From: G964291335 sp964291335
GTDB taxonomy: Bacteria; Chloroflexota; Dehalococcoidia; Lucifugimonadales; UBA3495
Assembly (NCBI GenBank): GCA_964291335.2
Contig: OZ219748.1
Location: 496,001-560,000, forward strand
Length of the DNA stretch: 64,000 bases
Reading direction: 5' to 3'
Below the pieces are notes generated by a model. That model was not told where the DNA came from, did not search any database, and saw only the letters and a list, made by a program, of their open reading frames with translations. Every line of letters starts with the position of its first letter. The stretch's first letter is position 1. The position numbers and the translations under genes are program-made. Shown piece after piece: positions 8,357 through 16,906 of this stretch.

Positions 8357-9229
8357 CTACACCACCAACGCCAGAATGGTAAATGCCAGCAATTGAACCG
8401 AAATATACCCGTTTATCCGAAAGAAAACTACGTTAACCCTGGATAAATCGTCAGCCTTGACCTGTCCATTCTCGTAGAGCAGCAGCAGAACGGCAATGCC
8501 CCAACCAACGTAATAGGGCCAGGACAAACCGGTCAGGATACCCAGGGCCAGCAACCCGATGGCCGACAGCAGATGCATGGTTCGCGCTACCCACAGAGCC
8601 TCGGAAAGACCGATCCGGGAGGGAACAGAGCCAGTACCGTAACGGCGGTCAAAGTCGTAGTCGGTGCAGGCATAGATAATATCGAACCCGCCGGCCCACA
8701 TGGCCACGGCAAAACTGATGAGCAAACCCTCCCACTCCAGTTGGCCGGTTACGCCAATCCAGGCCGCAGCCGGGGCAATGGCCAACGCCCAACCCAGACA
8801 AAAGTTGCAGAGCCAGGTAAAGTACTTGGCATAAGAATAGAATACAACATAGACGGCAGCCAGCGGAGCCAGCAGCAAGGCCAGGACGTTGAGTTGAGCG
8901 GCGGCGTAAAACAGGATGAGCAGACCCAGCAAGGCCATGATGACCACTTCTCTGGCCCTTAACTGGCCGCTGGGCAAATGGCGGTTTGCCGTGCGGGGGT
9001 TAGCCGCATCTTCTCTGGCGTGGAGCAGCCGGTTAGCCGACATACCCAATGTTCGCGCCCCGAAGGCTGCAACGGTTATCCAGACAAAGGCATGCCAGCC
9101 GGGCCAGGCCTGACCGCTCGCAGCGTCAGAAGCCAGGGCCATGGCGATGTAGGCGAAGGGCAGGGCGAAGAGAGATTCCCAAATGCGGATAGAACTGAGG
9201 TAAAGAGGCGCCCTGCCGATTACGGCCAT
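8357..9229 (-). CDS. ubiA: UbiA-family prenyltransferase (probably MqnP-like, menaquinone synthesis)
   Basis: 290 residues from ATG 9229; ATG 9262 would add 11, and the longest open frame overlaps ubiD without family similarity. UbiA proteins are polytopic membrane enzymes that attach a polyprenyl chain to an aromatic ring. The first Asp-rich motif is seen as NRLLHAREDAANPRTANR and the second as DYDFDRRYGTGSVPSRIG, with about eight hydrophobic helices. It sits between ubiD and ubiX, as in late futalosine-pathway clusters (MqnP with MqnL and MqnM). Ubiquinone is unlikely in Chloroflexota, so menaquinone is inferred. Confidence 0.88.
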   Translation of the reverse strand: MAVIGRAPLYLSSIRIWESLFALPFAYIAMALASDAASGQAWPGWHAFVWITVAAFGARTLGMSANRLLHAREDAANPRTANRHLPSGQLRAREVVIMALLGLLILFYAAAQLNVLALLLAPLAAVYVVFYSYAKYFTWLCNFCLGWALAIAPAAAWIGVTGQLEWEGLLISFAVAMWAGGFDIIYACTDYDFDRRYGTGSVPSRIGLSEALWVARTMHLLSAIGLLALGILTGLSWPYYVGWGIAVLLLLYENGQVKADDLSRVNVVFFRINGYISVQLLAFTILALVV

Positions 9230-9272
9230 TACCCCGTTGTAGTGAACTCCGGAGCCTTGCATGGTAGGTACA

Positions 9273-9281
9273 ATTATAGCA
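9273..9281 (-). promoter_or_regulatory. Extended -10 promoter candidate in the ubiD-ubiA gap
   Basis: On the minus strand TGC-TATAAT, an extended -10 box, lies in the 91-bp gap between ubiD and the ATG at 9229. No clear -35 box is visible. It could give ubiA-ubiX a start independent of ubiD. Confidence 0.35.
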
Positions 9282-9320
9282 GGCGCAGGGCAGCTGTGGC
9301 CTGCTGACGGGGGTAGAGTG

Positions 9321-10775
9321 TTACAGCCCGTATTCGGCCCACTTGCGGTCCACCAGGGCCTTAATTTCCGGGGCCATTTCCACATCCGGGGGCCAGCCCC
9401 GGGTGTAGCCCTCCCCGGGGCCCTTGCGTGTGGCGTCTATCCCTACTTTCCCGCCATAGCGCGGCGTGGGAGAACCCACTTCCAGGTCGTCCAGTGGGCC
9501 TTCAACCACCACTATATCCTGGCTGGGGTTGATGTTATTGGCCACGCGCCAGGTTACCTCCGAGGGGTTCTGCACGTCCACAAAGTGGTCAACCACCACA
9601 ATAACCTTGGTCAGGTTCAGCAGGCCCAGCCCCCATAGGCCGTACATTACTTTCCGCGCCTGCCCCGGGTACTCCTTTTTAATGGACACCAATACCAGGT
9701 TATGGAATATGCCTTCCGCCGGCATATTCATGTCCACTATTTCCGGCATAATCATTTTAATAATCGGCAGAAAAAGACGCTCGGTAACCTTTCCCATCCA
9801 GTAATCTTCCATCGGAGGGCGCCCCACGACGGCAGCCGGGTAGATGGGATTGCGGCGGTGGGTAATGGCGGTAACATGAAACACCGGGTAGTCCTCGGGC
9901 ATGGAATAATAACCGGTATGGTCGCCAAAGGGGCCTTCACTGCGCTGTTCATCGGTAAGAACATGGCCTTCCAGCACAATCTCCGCCTGCGCCGGCACCA
10001 GCAGATCCACTGTCCTGGCCTTAACCAGTTCTACCCCTTCCTGCCGTATGAAACCGGCCATGGCCATCTCGTCCATATCCGGGGGCAAGGGGGCGGAACC
10101 GGTCCACATAGTAGCAGGGTCGCCGCCAATGGACACCGCTACCTCGAGCCGGGAATCCTGCCGCTCCTGGCTTACCCGATAATGGTGGGCGCCCACTTTG
10201 TGGGACTGCCAGTGCATTCCGGTGGTGCGAGCATCGTAAACCTGCATCCGGTAGATGCCATAGTTCTGGCCGCCGGTATCCGGGTTCCTGGTTATAACCA
10301 GAGGTAAAGTGATGTATCGGCCGCCATCCAGGGGCCAGCACCGCAGGATGGGAAATTGAAACAGGTCCACTTCCTCGCCCTGCAAGACTACCTCCTGACA
10401 GGGCGCCCGGCTAACGGTTCGGGCCTGAAACCGGCCCAACTGCAACAATTGGCCCAGAGTTCGGAGCTTGTTCAGCAAGCCCTCCGGCGGGCCCTGGGTC
10501 AACTGGAGCATATCAGTCAACCGCTCTATCAGCTCCTGCACCCGCTCCACTCCCAGGGCCCAGGCCATGCGCTGGTCGGAAGCGAACAGGTTTATTGCCA
10601 CCGGCAAATCGTAGTCTTCAACGTTTTCGAAGAGCAGCGCCGGCCCGCCGGACTTAACCATACGGTCAGCTATTTCGGTTATTTCCAGATCGCAACTGAC
10701 CGGAGTAGAAATCCGGCGCAATTGCCCTTTTTCTTCCAGGAAGGCGATGAATTCACGCAGGTCTCTAAAGTTCAT
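9321..10775 (-). CDS. ubiD: UbiD-family decarboxylase (UbiD/MqnL type)
   Basis: 484 residues, normal for UbiD. The enzyme uses prenylated FMN from UbiX to decarboxylate an aromatic or unsaturated acid in quinone synthesis. The N-terminus MNFRDLREFIAFLEEKGQL and the ALLFENVE segment are typical. The C-terminal half contains YPAAVVGRPPMEDYWMGK, DHFVDVQNPSEV and GKVGIDATRKG, all conserved in the family. It is the first gene of the minus-strand quinone cluster. Confidence 0.92.
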   Translation of the reverse strand: MNFRDLREFIAFLEEKGQLRRISTPVSCDLEITEIADRMVKSGGPALLFENVEDYDLPVAINLFASDQRMAWALGVERVQELIERLTDMLQLTQGPPEGLLNKLRTLGQLLQLGRFQARTVSRAPCQEVVLQGEEVDLFQFPILRCWPLDGGRYITLPLVITRNPDTGGQNYGIYRMQVYDARTTGMHWQSHKVGAHHYRVSQERQDSRLEVAVSIGGDPATMWTGSAPLPPDMDEMAMAGFIRQEGVELVKARTVDLLVPAQAEIVLEGHVLTDEQRSEGPFGDHTGYYSMPEDYPVFHVTAITHRRNPIYPAAVVGRPPMEDYWMGKVTERLFLPIIKMIMPEIVDMNMPAEGIFHNLVLVSIKKEYPGQARKVMYGLWGLGLLNLTKVIVVVDHFVDVQNPSEVTWRVANNINPSQDIVVVEGPLDDLEVGSPTPRYGGKVGIDATRKGPGEGYTRGWPPDVEMAPEIKALVDRKWAEYGL

Positions 10776-11040
10776 GGCAGCAAGCTGTTGGCCTCAACCC
10801 GGGCTGGCAGTGTGGGAATGACCAGATAACTATAGTTGATTGTATCGGGTGCTGCGGATACAGCGCAAGCAGACCCGGAAAACGCCCTGGCTGGCCCGGA
10901 GCAGCAACACAGGAAGAACCGCCACCGACGAGGGCCGGCGAATTTGGCAGAAAAGGGTTCAGGATAATGGGCAGGACAGATTGGTAACTGGTGGAAGAGG
11001 CCGGAAACCCCGGCCCCTTGCCCATTGCCGGCCGACTGAA
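10776..11040. other. Intergenic gap with one weak hairpin
   Basis: No credible coding sequence. A 6-bp hairpin, GGCCGG-AAACC-CCGGCC at 10999-11015, lies shortly after the zinc-ribbon gene stop and could be a weak terminator. No T tract. Confidence 0.35.
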
Positions 11041-11346
11041 TTAGAACTGGGACATCGAGTTGCGGTTTCGGCTAAAGCAGTCGCTGCAATAGACCGGGCG
11101 GTCGCCCCGCGGCCGGAAGGGAACAGTGGCCTTTTGACCGCATTCGGCGCAGTCGACTTCGAACATTTCCCGCGGGCCTGAGGAGAACCCGCCCCGCTGC
11201 TCGGCGCGGCGGCTGGAACGGCAGGTCTGGCAGCGTTTTGGGTCATTCACAAACCCGCGAGAGTTAAAGAACTCCTGCTCTCCTACTGTAAAAATGAACT
11301 CGTTGCCGCAGTCCACACATACCAGAGTCTTGTCAGATAACGCCAC
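11041..11346 (-). CDS. Small zinc-ribbon protein with CxxC-x17-CxxC domain
   Basis: 101 residues with two zinc-binding units. The N-terminal one has CVDC and later CQTC; the C-terminal one has CAEC and CSDC separated by exactly 17 residues, the spacing that names the CxxC-x17-CxxC domain. Such proteins are common in Chloroflexota and their relatives and have no firm function; nucleic-acid or protein binding is a guess. The tail NRNRNSMSQF is basic and polar. The gene stands alone, with a possible promoter about 120 bp upstream. Confidence 0.8.
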   Translation of the reverse strand: MALSDKTLVCVDCGNEFIFTVGEQEFFNSRGFVNDPKRCQTCRSSRRAEQRGGFSSGPREMFEVDCAECGQKATVPFRPRGDRPVYCSDCFSRNRNSMSQF

Positions 11347-11828
11347 TGATTGGCCTCCTTGGGGTGCTGAATATGGTTCAGTAGGTCAACCAGTGCCGGA
11401 GATTGGTCTCCAGAAGAATAGAGAGGAAGCGCCTGGGGTAACCTAACTTTCACCTTACTGCGATAATATATACTCCTGTAGAACATTATGCAAGCTAATG
11501 ATATTTATCCGACAATATTTACCATTTTCGTCAGTTATTTGCGGTATTAGTTACGAAATATAGCAGTCAGTTTGCTGGTTTTCCTGCACCCGCCAGCCGG
11601 CAGCCGAAGCAAAGTCGGGTCTGCCAGCCAGCGGGGACCCATGGACCCGGTTTCGCCATGCCGTTCCGAAGGCAGAGCAGCTGGCCCAAGGCTGACCATC
11701 GCCGCGACAAAGACCCGGACCGCCGCAGCCGGCAGCTATTGCCCCTGATACTTCTTCCGGCCATTGGTTACAATACCCCCGGCGCTTTGCCTTGATAACG
11801 GCAGAGCGTCAGCGGAGGGCGCCAGACT
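11347..11828. other. Divergent intergenic region, AT-rich in the middle
   Basis: 482 bp between the divergent zinc-ribbon and MFS genes. I see no protein gene. Roughly 11450-11570 is clearly more AT-rich than its surroundings and probably carries promoters for both sides; the rest has only chance frames. Confidence 0.5.
11465..11493 (-). promoter_or_regulatory. Predicted promoter of the zinc-ribbon gene
   Basis: On the minus strand TTGCAT (11493-11488) and TATATT (11470-11465) are 17 bp apart. A start near 11458 would leave a leader of about 110 nt. Confidence 0.4.
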
Positions 11829-13139
11829 TTGCGGCTTTATTCCAGCTCCGGTTCTCCAGTCTTATCGGTACTGCAAGACCGGGATTTTCGGATGTTATGG
11901 TATGTTGGCGTCCTTCGGGAATTATCCCGGCGGATGGAATTGCTGGTGTTCAGCTGGCTCATCCTTCAGGCTACTCATTCGCCCTTTCACCTGGGCCTGG
12001 TGCTGGTATTCAATAACCTGCCGCGTCCTGCGCTATCCCTCTTTACCGGGTTTATCGCCGACCGCTTCAATCGCTGGCGAATCTTGATGGTTTCCCAGTG
12101 CATCAATACTGCGGTATCGGTCATCCTGTTATACCTGATTTCCACCGACCTCATCGACGCCTGGCATATTTACGCTGCCGTGTTTCTGCAGGGGGCTACC
12201 AAGTCTCTGGAGGATCCTTCCCGACGCACGGCCATCCTGGATATAGTGGGCGAGCGGCAGCTGGTTAACGCCCTGTCTTTAGACAACATCAGCAATACCT
12301 GCGGCAAAATGCTTGGCCCCTTCCTGGGCGGGCTGATGATTGACTCCTCCGGGCAGTTTCTCCGGTGGTGGCAGCCCAGCCTGTCTGTGGAAAACGCCGG
12401 ATTTGCCGGCGCTTGCGGGCTGATTGTGCTGGCGCACCTGGTGGACCTGGCCGTCATGACCAGAGTACGCATTCCCAAAGTTACCCGCTCCACACGGGTT
12501 GAGCCAATCTGGCCCAGCCTGACCAGCGGCATTCGTTACGCCCTGGCCACGCCGCTGCTGTGGGGAATGCTGTACATCACCATAGTGATGAATGCCCTGG
12601 CGTTCCCGTTGCAGCAATTCATCCCGGACATCGGCGCCAACAACCTGGGCGCCGGCGCGGCGCTGGTGGGCTTGCTGGTAGCCGCCGAAGGCATCGGCCA
12701 GTTAATAGGCGCCGGCGGCATGGCTTTAACCCGCAACCTGGAACGCCACGGCCTGGTGTTCGTCGTCGGTTCCACCGTAGTGCTGCTGATGGCAATTTTC
12801 ATTGTGTGGTCTCCCTGGTACTGGTCAGCCTTTGCCTTGCTGGTTTTGTCCGGCGCCGGGCAGGCCGGGTTCGGAACCATGCAAAGCGCTATTACCATGC
12901 TCTCTGCGCCTCAACAGATGCGCGGGCGAATGGTCGGACTGATGAGCGTCTGCATTGGCATTGGCACGCCGCTGGGCGCCCTGGAAATCGGGCTGGTCGC
13001 CGAAGCGTTGAACACTCCGTTGGCCATATCGGTAAACGCCGCCGCCGGCTTGCTGTTGCTACTGCCAGCGCTGGTTTTTACCCCGTTGGCACGGGGGCGT
13101 ACCCGCCAGGCAGCGACGACGGCACCCGAGGCCGGCTAA
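11829..13139 (+). CDS. MFS transporter (EntS-like, MFS_3 type)
   Basis: 436 residues, about 12 membrane helices. The N-terminal DRDFRMLWYVG and the cytoplasmic loop GFIADRFNRWRILM after helices 2 to 3 are typical of the MFS branch holding the enterobactin exporter EntS and macrolide efflux proteins. An export role is likely, the substrate unknown, and no siderophore genes are near. The start is TTG 11829, nine bases after GGAGGG (11814-11819); the next in-frame ATG at 11892 would cut into the first helix. Confidence 0.85.
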   Translation: MRLYSSSGSPVLSVLQDRDFRMLWYVGVLRELSRRMELLVFSWLILQATHSPFHLGLVLVFNNLPRPALSLFTGFIADRFNRWRILMVSQCINTAVSVILLYLISTDLIDAWHIYAAVFLQGATKSLEDPSRRTAILDIVGERQLVNALSLDNISNTCGKMLGPFLGGLMIDSSGQFLRWWQPSLSVENAGFAGACGLIVLAHLVDLAVMTRVRIPKVTRSTRVEPIWPSLTSGIRYALATPLLWGMLYITIVMNALAFPLQQFIPDIGANNLGAGAALVGLLVAAEGIGQLIGAGGMALTRNLERHGLVFVVGSTVVLLMAIFIVWSPWYWSAFALLVLSGAGQAGFGTMQSAITMLSAPQQMRGRMVGLMSVCIGIGTPLGALEIGLVAEALNTPLAISVNAAAGLLLLLPALVFTPLARGRTRQAATTAPEAG

Positions 13140-13259
13140 CCGCCCGGCAGCGTACCGGGCAATAATCCGGGTTGTCGGAAGGTCAGGCAAAGGGTATAGT
13201 CAGGGTACGGGGCCTGAGCAAGCGCCTCCATAACAGAAACCGGTGGCAAGGAGCGGGCA

Positions 13260-13691
13260 ATGACCAAGGTGCTGGTGATTCAAGGAGCGGGAATGAATAT
13301 GCGGGGTAAAGCCCAGGTTGAGATATTCGGCCCAATGACGCTGGAGGAGATTAACTGCCAGGTTAAGGGTTATGCGGATAGCCTGGGGCTGGAGGTAGAG
13401 TTCGTTCACTCCAACATTGAAGGGGAAGTAGCCAATGCCATTTACGCCGGGCACGACGGCGATGTGGCTGGGGCAATAATAAACCCGGCGGGCTACACCA
13501 CTCTCAACGGGGTCTTGCGGGCAGCTATAGCGCAAGTCAGTTACCCGGTGATTGAGGTTCACGCCTCTAACCCCACCGCCCGGGGCGCTGTTTCCGCGGT
13601 ACAGCCGGTATGCCGGGGGTCGGTATATGGTTTCGGCGTTTACGGCTACTGCCTGGCGTTGGAAGGAATCAGGAACCTGGTTGCCGGCTAG
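13260..13691 (+). CDS. Type II 3-dehydroquinate dehydratase-like protein lacking key catalytic residues
   Basis: 143 residues from ATG 13260 with AGGAGCGGG upstream. Length and landmarks match AroQ: QGAGMNMRG for the N-terminal loop, SNIEGE, INPAGYT for the usual INPGAYTH, and IEVHASN with the conserved His101. Active AroQ has an Arg and a Tyr in the flexible lid (pattern TREPEIYG). Here the lid reads KAQVEIFG, so the Tyr that acts as base is Phe23 and the Arg is Ala18; the His of AYTH is Thr81. It is therefore probably not a normal dehydroquinase. No other shikimate gene is nearby. A paralogue with another substrate or a binding protein is possible. Confidence 0.8.
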   Translation: MTKVLVIQGAGMNMRGKAQVEIFGPMTLEEINCQVKGYADSLGLEVEFVHSNIEGEVANAIYAGHDGDVAGAIINPAGYTTLNGVLRAAIAQVSYPVIEVHASNPTARGAVSAVQPVCRGSVYGFGVYGYCLALEGIRNLVAG

Positions 13692-13750
13692 GTCGGGGCC
13701 TCCCGTTAAGCGGCGCCAAACCGCTTTCGCTCAGCCAGGCAATTGCCGGG

Positions 13751-13768
13751 GCCGGTTATGAAACCGGC
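13751..13768. terminator. Short hairpin between convergent genes
   Basis: GCCGGTT (13751-13757) and AACCGGC (13762-13768) form a perfect 7-bp stem with loop ATGA, between the dehydroquinase-like gene and the aminomutase-like gene. No T tract. Confidence 0.35.
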
Positions 13769-13787
13769 AGGCTCAGGAAAACAACTG

Positions 13788-15122
13788 TTACAACAAGCCT
13801 TCCCCGCGTACTGCTGCCAGCGACTGCTCAAAAGCAGCCAGGGTTTGGTCAATATCCGCCTCGGTATGGGCGGCGGAAACCAGGAAGGCATCCCGACCCA
13901 TAATATCGACGCCATGGTTCTGCATACTGCGCTTCAGGGCGGTAACCGCCGGCGACCCGATAGCCGCCTTGATTTCCCGGTGGGGCATCCGGCAGATCTC
14001 CCGGTCGCAGTCGCAGTCGGTCAAGACCAGGTGCACCATAGAGGCAATGCCGTGGGCATGGCCGGCAACCTCCAGTTTGCCCAAAAGCTCATTGAGTCCC
14101 CGCTTCAGGCGGTCAGCCATAGCGTCGGCCTGCTGGTTAATCGGCTGGCTGGCAATCATTTCCAGGCAAACAGCTCCGGCCACGGCGGACAGGGGGTTGC
14201 CGTTGAAGGTGCCCGGGTGATAAACCCGGCGCTGGCTGTCCCATTCCGGGTCGTTGCGGTGGGCAATCATATCAACGATTTCAGCCCGGCCGCCAACTGC
14301 GCCTCCCGGCAAAGCCCCGGCTACAATCTTGGCCATAGTGGTCAAATCCGGGGTCACGTCGTACCGGGTTTGCGCCCCGCCGGGAGAAGCGCGGAAGCCG
14401 GTAACCACTTCATCAAAAATCAGAACGACCTCATGGTGGCTGGCCAGGTCCCGCAAGCCCCTCAGGTAGTTAGGTATGTCAAAGGGCAGCTGACCGTAGT
14501 GGGCGCCGGTGGGTTCCAGAATCAGGGCGGCGATGTCCGGCTCCCGGTTCAGGGCGTCTTCCACCGCCGCCAAATCCCCGGAAGGCAAAATTACCATGCT
14601 GCCCCAGCTCTCCATGGGGATACCGGGAGCCGGCCGGTCTGAACCGGCCATAGCGTAATCGTGCCAGCCGTGAAAGTGGTCTTGAAACTTGACCACCTTA
14701 CTCTTGCCGGTATAAGCCCGAGCCAGACGCATGGCCATCAGGGTAGCCTCGGTGCCGGAGCTGTGAAACCGCACCTTTTCCACCGAAGGCAGCAAAGCCT
14801 TAATGGCGCGCGCCCAGCGCAATTCCTCATCGGTGCAGGCCCCCAGATGCGTACCACGAGTCATCTGTTCCGCCACGGCGGCGGCGATAGCAGGGTGGGA
14901 ATGGCCCAGTAAAAGGGCGCCGTGACCGGAAACGTAATCAATGTACTCGTTGCCATCCACATCCCATTTCCGGGGGCCCGCTCCGTGGGTCAAGTAAAGC
15001 GGAAAGGGTTGAGCATAACGGTTATCGTGGGTTACCCCGCCGGGGAAAACCCGGATGGCCTCGGCGTAACGCTGCGCGGAACCTGGATGCTTCGCGACGT
15101 ATTCTTCCAGAATAGTGGGCAT
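13788..15122 (-). CDS. Glutamate-1-semialdehyde 2,1-aminomutase-like class III aminotransferase
   Basis: 444 residues from ATG 15122, which follows GGAGG by seven bases; an upstream ATG at 15158 lacks this. Class III PLP enzymes of the HemL branch move an amino group within glutamate-1-semialdehyde for tetrapyrrole synthesis. Seen here: FPGGVTHDNRY, the SSGTEATLMAMRLAR phosphate-binding segment, FDEVVTGFR with the PLP-ring Asp, and Lys in TMAKIVAGALPGGAVGG. The PLP-lysine motif and length fit, but several bacteria carry HemL-like paralogues with other substrates and no hem genes are near, so hemL is not assigned. Confidence 0.82.
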   Translation of the reverse strand: MPTILEEYVAKHPGSAQRYAEAIRVFPGGVTHDNRYAQPFPLYLTHGAGPRKWDVDGNEYIDYVSGHGALLLGHSHPAIAAAVAEQMTRGTHLGACTDEELRWARAIKALLPSVEKVRFHSSGTEATLMAMRLARAYTGKSKVVKFQDHFHGWHDYAMAGSDRPAPGIPMESWGSMVILPSGDLAAVEDALNREPDIAALILEPTGAHYGQLPFDIPNYLRGLRDLASHHEVVLIFDEVVTGFRASPGGAQTRYDVTPDLTTMAKIVAGALPGGAVGGRAEIVDMIAHRNDPEWDSQRRVYHPGTFNGNPLSAVAGAVCLEMIASQPINQQADAMADRLKRGLNELLGKLEVAGHAHGIASMVHLVLTDCDCDREICRMPHREIKAAIGSPAVTALKRSMQNHGVDIMGRDAFLVSAAHTEADIDQTLAAFEQSLAAVRGEGLL

Positions 15123-15238
15123 AGAACATCCTCCAGCCGAAAATCCAGTCAAGCTCATAATATAACATCCGGCCCGGATGGGCTATACGTGCCGATACCG
15201 GCCCCGGGTTATGCGCCTGCCGCACAACCGCCAGCAAC

Positions 15239-16573
15239 TCAGCTGCCGGACTGGGAAGGCGAATGCTGGGCTGCCGGCGCAATGGCGCGGGTTAATTGGG
15301 GCGGGCGCTTGACTGCTAAAAAGCAAACGCTGGCCAGAGCGGCGCTTACTGCCGCCGGGCCAATGGCCCAATCATAGTTCCCGAAGTAGTCGAAAACCCA
15401 CCCCACATATACCGGCGAGGCTACCAGGGCCCAGCTGTGGGAAAAGGTTATGTAACCCCGCAAAGTAGCGAAACGGTCGCGACCGTAGTAATCGCCCAGG
15501 GCAGCCCAGACGATTATCCCGGCGCCATCGCCAAATCCTTCCAGAACGATAAAAAGTACCACCATGGCTATCCCCGGAACGCCGGCGTTCCAGTCGCCAA
15601 AGAAAAGGAAAACCAGGGCCACCGCCTCGGCGGCCAGACTGCCGGCCAGCAGCAGACCTTTGGGCCATTTGTCCCCCAGATAACCCAGAGCCAGGCGGGC
15701 CAGAAAGTTGATGCCAAACATCAGACCGGTCAAATTAGCCGCCATTTGCCGGCTTACGCCCTTGTCTTCAAGAATCGGCACGATGCTGACCAGGATGCCC
15801 AATGTGGCAATCATTCGCAGGCCGGTTCCCAGCATCAGGAGCCAGTAGGCCTGGGTATGCAGGGCTTCCCGTACTGTATAGTCTCTCAGCTCCCGGGGCC
15901 GACCGGCAGCGGCGCGGGCCGATGCTGCTGCCGCCGGCGCCGCCTCGCCGTCAGGACGGAGACCCATATCTTCAGGACGGTTACGGAACAGGAAGCACAG
16001 GGGCAGCAGGATAATCAGGTAGGCCATGCCAGCCAGCAAAGCTGCCATTTCCCACCCCCAGCGTTCAATAACGCCATTCATGGAGGGAACCAGGAACAAG
16101 CCGCCCAGGGAAGCCACCGCCGCCAGGATGGAAATAGCCAGGGAACGCCGCCGCCGGAACCACTGGTTGATGCCAGCGAACATGGCATGCTGGAAGGCGA
16201 TGCTGTTGCCCAGCGACACCAGCAACAGGTAAACCAGCGTAAAGCTCCAGAACCCGCTGACCAACCGGGACAGGGCAAAATAGCCCAATGCCGCCAGCGC
16301 CACCGAAGGAATCAGCAGCTTGCGGTTGCCAAATCGGTCAATCAACCAGCCGGCAAAAGGCCCTTCCAGCCCCCCTTCGGCCCGCGCCAGGGAAAAGATG
16401 AGGTTGGTTTGGGCCTGGCTGATGCCCAGGGAGTCCCTGATGGCCGGGACAAAAACGGTAAAACCCCGGAAAAAGACCCCACTGGCGAAGAAGGCCATTG
16501 AAGAGGTAATGGCCAACATCCACCAGCCATAAAACAGGCGGGGCTGCTGAGGCTGCTGCCGGGTTTGACGCAA
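15239..16573 (-). CDS. MFS transporter (oxalate/formate or monocarboxylate-like)
   Basis: 444 residues, about 12 helices. The start FYGWWMLAITSSMAFF, the VFVPAIRDSLGIS segment and GWLIDRFGNRKL in the 2-3 loop are typical of the OFA/monocarboxylate branch of MFS carriers. A central hydrophilic loop rich in Ala and Arg precedes helix 7. Substrate unknown; small carboxylates are the family norm. The start is TTG 16573 with AGGACTGA upstream. Its product may act with the aminotransferase just downstream, but nothing proves this. Confidence 0.8.
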   Translation of the reverse strand: MRQTRQQPQQPRLFYGWWMLAITSSMAFFASGVFFRGFTVFVPAIRDSLGISQAQTNLIFSLARAEGGLEGPFAGWLIDRFGNRKLLIPSVALAALGYFALSRLVSGFWSFTLVYLLLVSLGNSIAFQHAMFAGINQWFRRRRSLAISILAAVASLGGLFLVPSMNGVIERWGWEMAALLAGMAYLIILLPLCFLFRNRPEDMGLRPDGEAAPAAAASARAAAGRPRELRDYTVREALHTQAYWLLMLGTGLRMIATLGILVSIVPILEDKGVSRQMAANLTGLMFGINFLARLALGYLGDKWPKGLLLAGSLAAEAVALVFLFFGDWNAGVPGIAMVVLFIVLEGFGDGAGIIVWAALGDYYGRDRFATLRGYITFSHSWALVASPVYVGWVFDYFGNYDWAIGPAAVSAALASVCFLAVKRPPQLTRAIAPAAQHSPSQSGS

Positions 16574-16906
16574 TCAGTCCTGCCTTTCCGCCGGCTTTAC
16601 TGCCAAAGAAAGACCCGCCCCAGGGCAGGCCGGAGTAGAAACACGGAACCAGGCCGGCCAGAATGAAGACGGACAGCTGACCTGATACCCACCCAGTTTA
16701 TACTGGAATTGTACCAGGGGCAACGGCTTGCCAAAGCGGACTGATTGGGCTGGCAGTGGGCCTCGGCTCAAGATGATTGCCCCCTGTTACTGACCCTGGC
16801 CGCTTGGCCGCCGGGCAGCCGGGGATTAGAATTAAATTGCGCAAGGCCGGATAACCGTATAATGTCATTTGGGCTATGGGCAAAATCCGGCAGCCGGGGA
16901 ATTTCG
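16574..16906. other. Divergent gap before dinB
   Basis: 333 bp between the MFS gene and dinB, which diverge. No coding signal; the in-frame extension of dinB up to 16745 does not resemble the family. I see no LexA-type box I would defend. Confidence 0.4.

Noticed and set aside
13743..14642. 299-codon plus-strand frame opposite the aminomutase-like gene
   Set aside because: No motif; the minus-strand frame has the PLP lysine and aspartate.
15437..16501. 354-codon frame antisense to the MFS gene at 15239
   Set aside because: Low-complexity Gln/Gly/Arg composition, no motifs; shadow of a membrane protein gene.
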